Shown here: in pieces, positions 13,217 to 13,378 of the stretch
Position numbering within the stretch: the first letter of the stretch is position 1
Layout of the letters: every line of letters starts with the position of its first letter
Assembly (NCBI GenBank): GCA_030603465.1
Contig: JAUVXT010000039.1
Span: 1-13,378, forward strand
DNA length: 13,378 nucleotides
Reading direction: 5' to 3'
From: Deltaproteobacteria bacterium
GTDB taxonomy: Bacteria; Desulfobacterota; Syntrophia; Syntrophales; UBA2210
Made by a program: the position numbers and the translations under genes
Notes under the pieces: generated by a model
What the model was told of the DNA's origin: nothing
Database searches by the model: none
The model's input: only the letters and a program-made list of their open reading frames with translations

Positions 13217-13378
13217 TGTAAATATAATCCTGAGAATTAATCAAGCTTTTTTTTAACAGTTGCAGTGGTGTTCCCCTTCGCAAATCGTTGTATACATTGA
13301 ACCGCTCTTTGGATATTTTCAAAACGTGGTGCCACAGATTCTGCTGATTGTTATTGACATATGGGAGTATGCTTCATA
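13217..13378. other. Upstream region of rarA, no gene seen
   Basis: AT-rich and apparently non-coding to the window edge. It contains an eight-base T-run on the plus strand (13247-13254) with no stem before it. I could not find a convincing rarA promoter here. Confidence 0.4.

Overview
The window looks like a chromosomal segment of an anaerobic bacterium, probably a deltaproteobacterium (Desulfobacterota, Syntrophus-like). That is an inference from the mix of a fumarate-reductase-like flavoprotein, a NapH-type ferredoxin-like membrane protein, a mnmG operon and the repeat types; no rRNA or marker phylogeny is available here. The left third (1 to about 4690) is AT-richer, mobile and accessory. 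The right two thirds (4691 to 13378) is ordinary, GC-richer housekeeping sequence.

Left region: an integron read from right to left on the minus strand. A strong promoter (4174-4201) and a terminator-like hairpin (4035-4073) precede intI (2928-3959), whose product has all tyrosine-recombinase catalytic residues and the IntI-specific insert. Downstream of the intI 3' end come a perfect hairpin (2883-2912) and the inferred attI crossover (2812-2818). Next are cassette 1 (about 1217-2817, a PD-(D/E)XK nuclease-like protein), attC1 (1211-1296), cassette 2 (212-1216, a two-TM protein with a lectin-like domain) and attC2 (206-292). A third cassette starts at 211 and runs into a 23-bp-period repeat array resembling an IS21-family end (7-88). 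The integrase gene and cassettes point the same way, with attI at the 3' side of intI. This is the reverse of the class 1 layout and resembles the arrangement known from Treponema denticola. The boundaries are supported internally: the first bases of each cassette are complementary to the R'' box of that cassette's own attC, as expected for excised circles.

Middle: 3960-4690 has no convincing gene. It holds the promoter and hairpin above, a 134-bp MITE-like element (4340-4473) and a small dyad. Then comes a NapH-like membrane 4Fe-4S protein (4691-5863) interrupted by an in-frame TAG exactly inside its CxxxC motif, where Trp is expected. A palindromic repeat (5896-5960) separates it from the convergent operon.

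Right: a minus-strand operon mnmG (tRNA wobble-uridine modification) - GlmU-like left-handed beta-helix protein - FAD fumarate-reductase-like protein, with a 4-nt overlap and then a 26-nt gap. It is divergent from a TIGR01212-type radical SAM gene on the plus strand, which converges on rarA/mgsA (replication-fork AAA+ ATPase). I saw no tRNA, rRNA or CRISPR.
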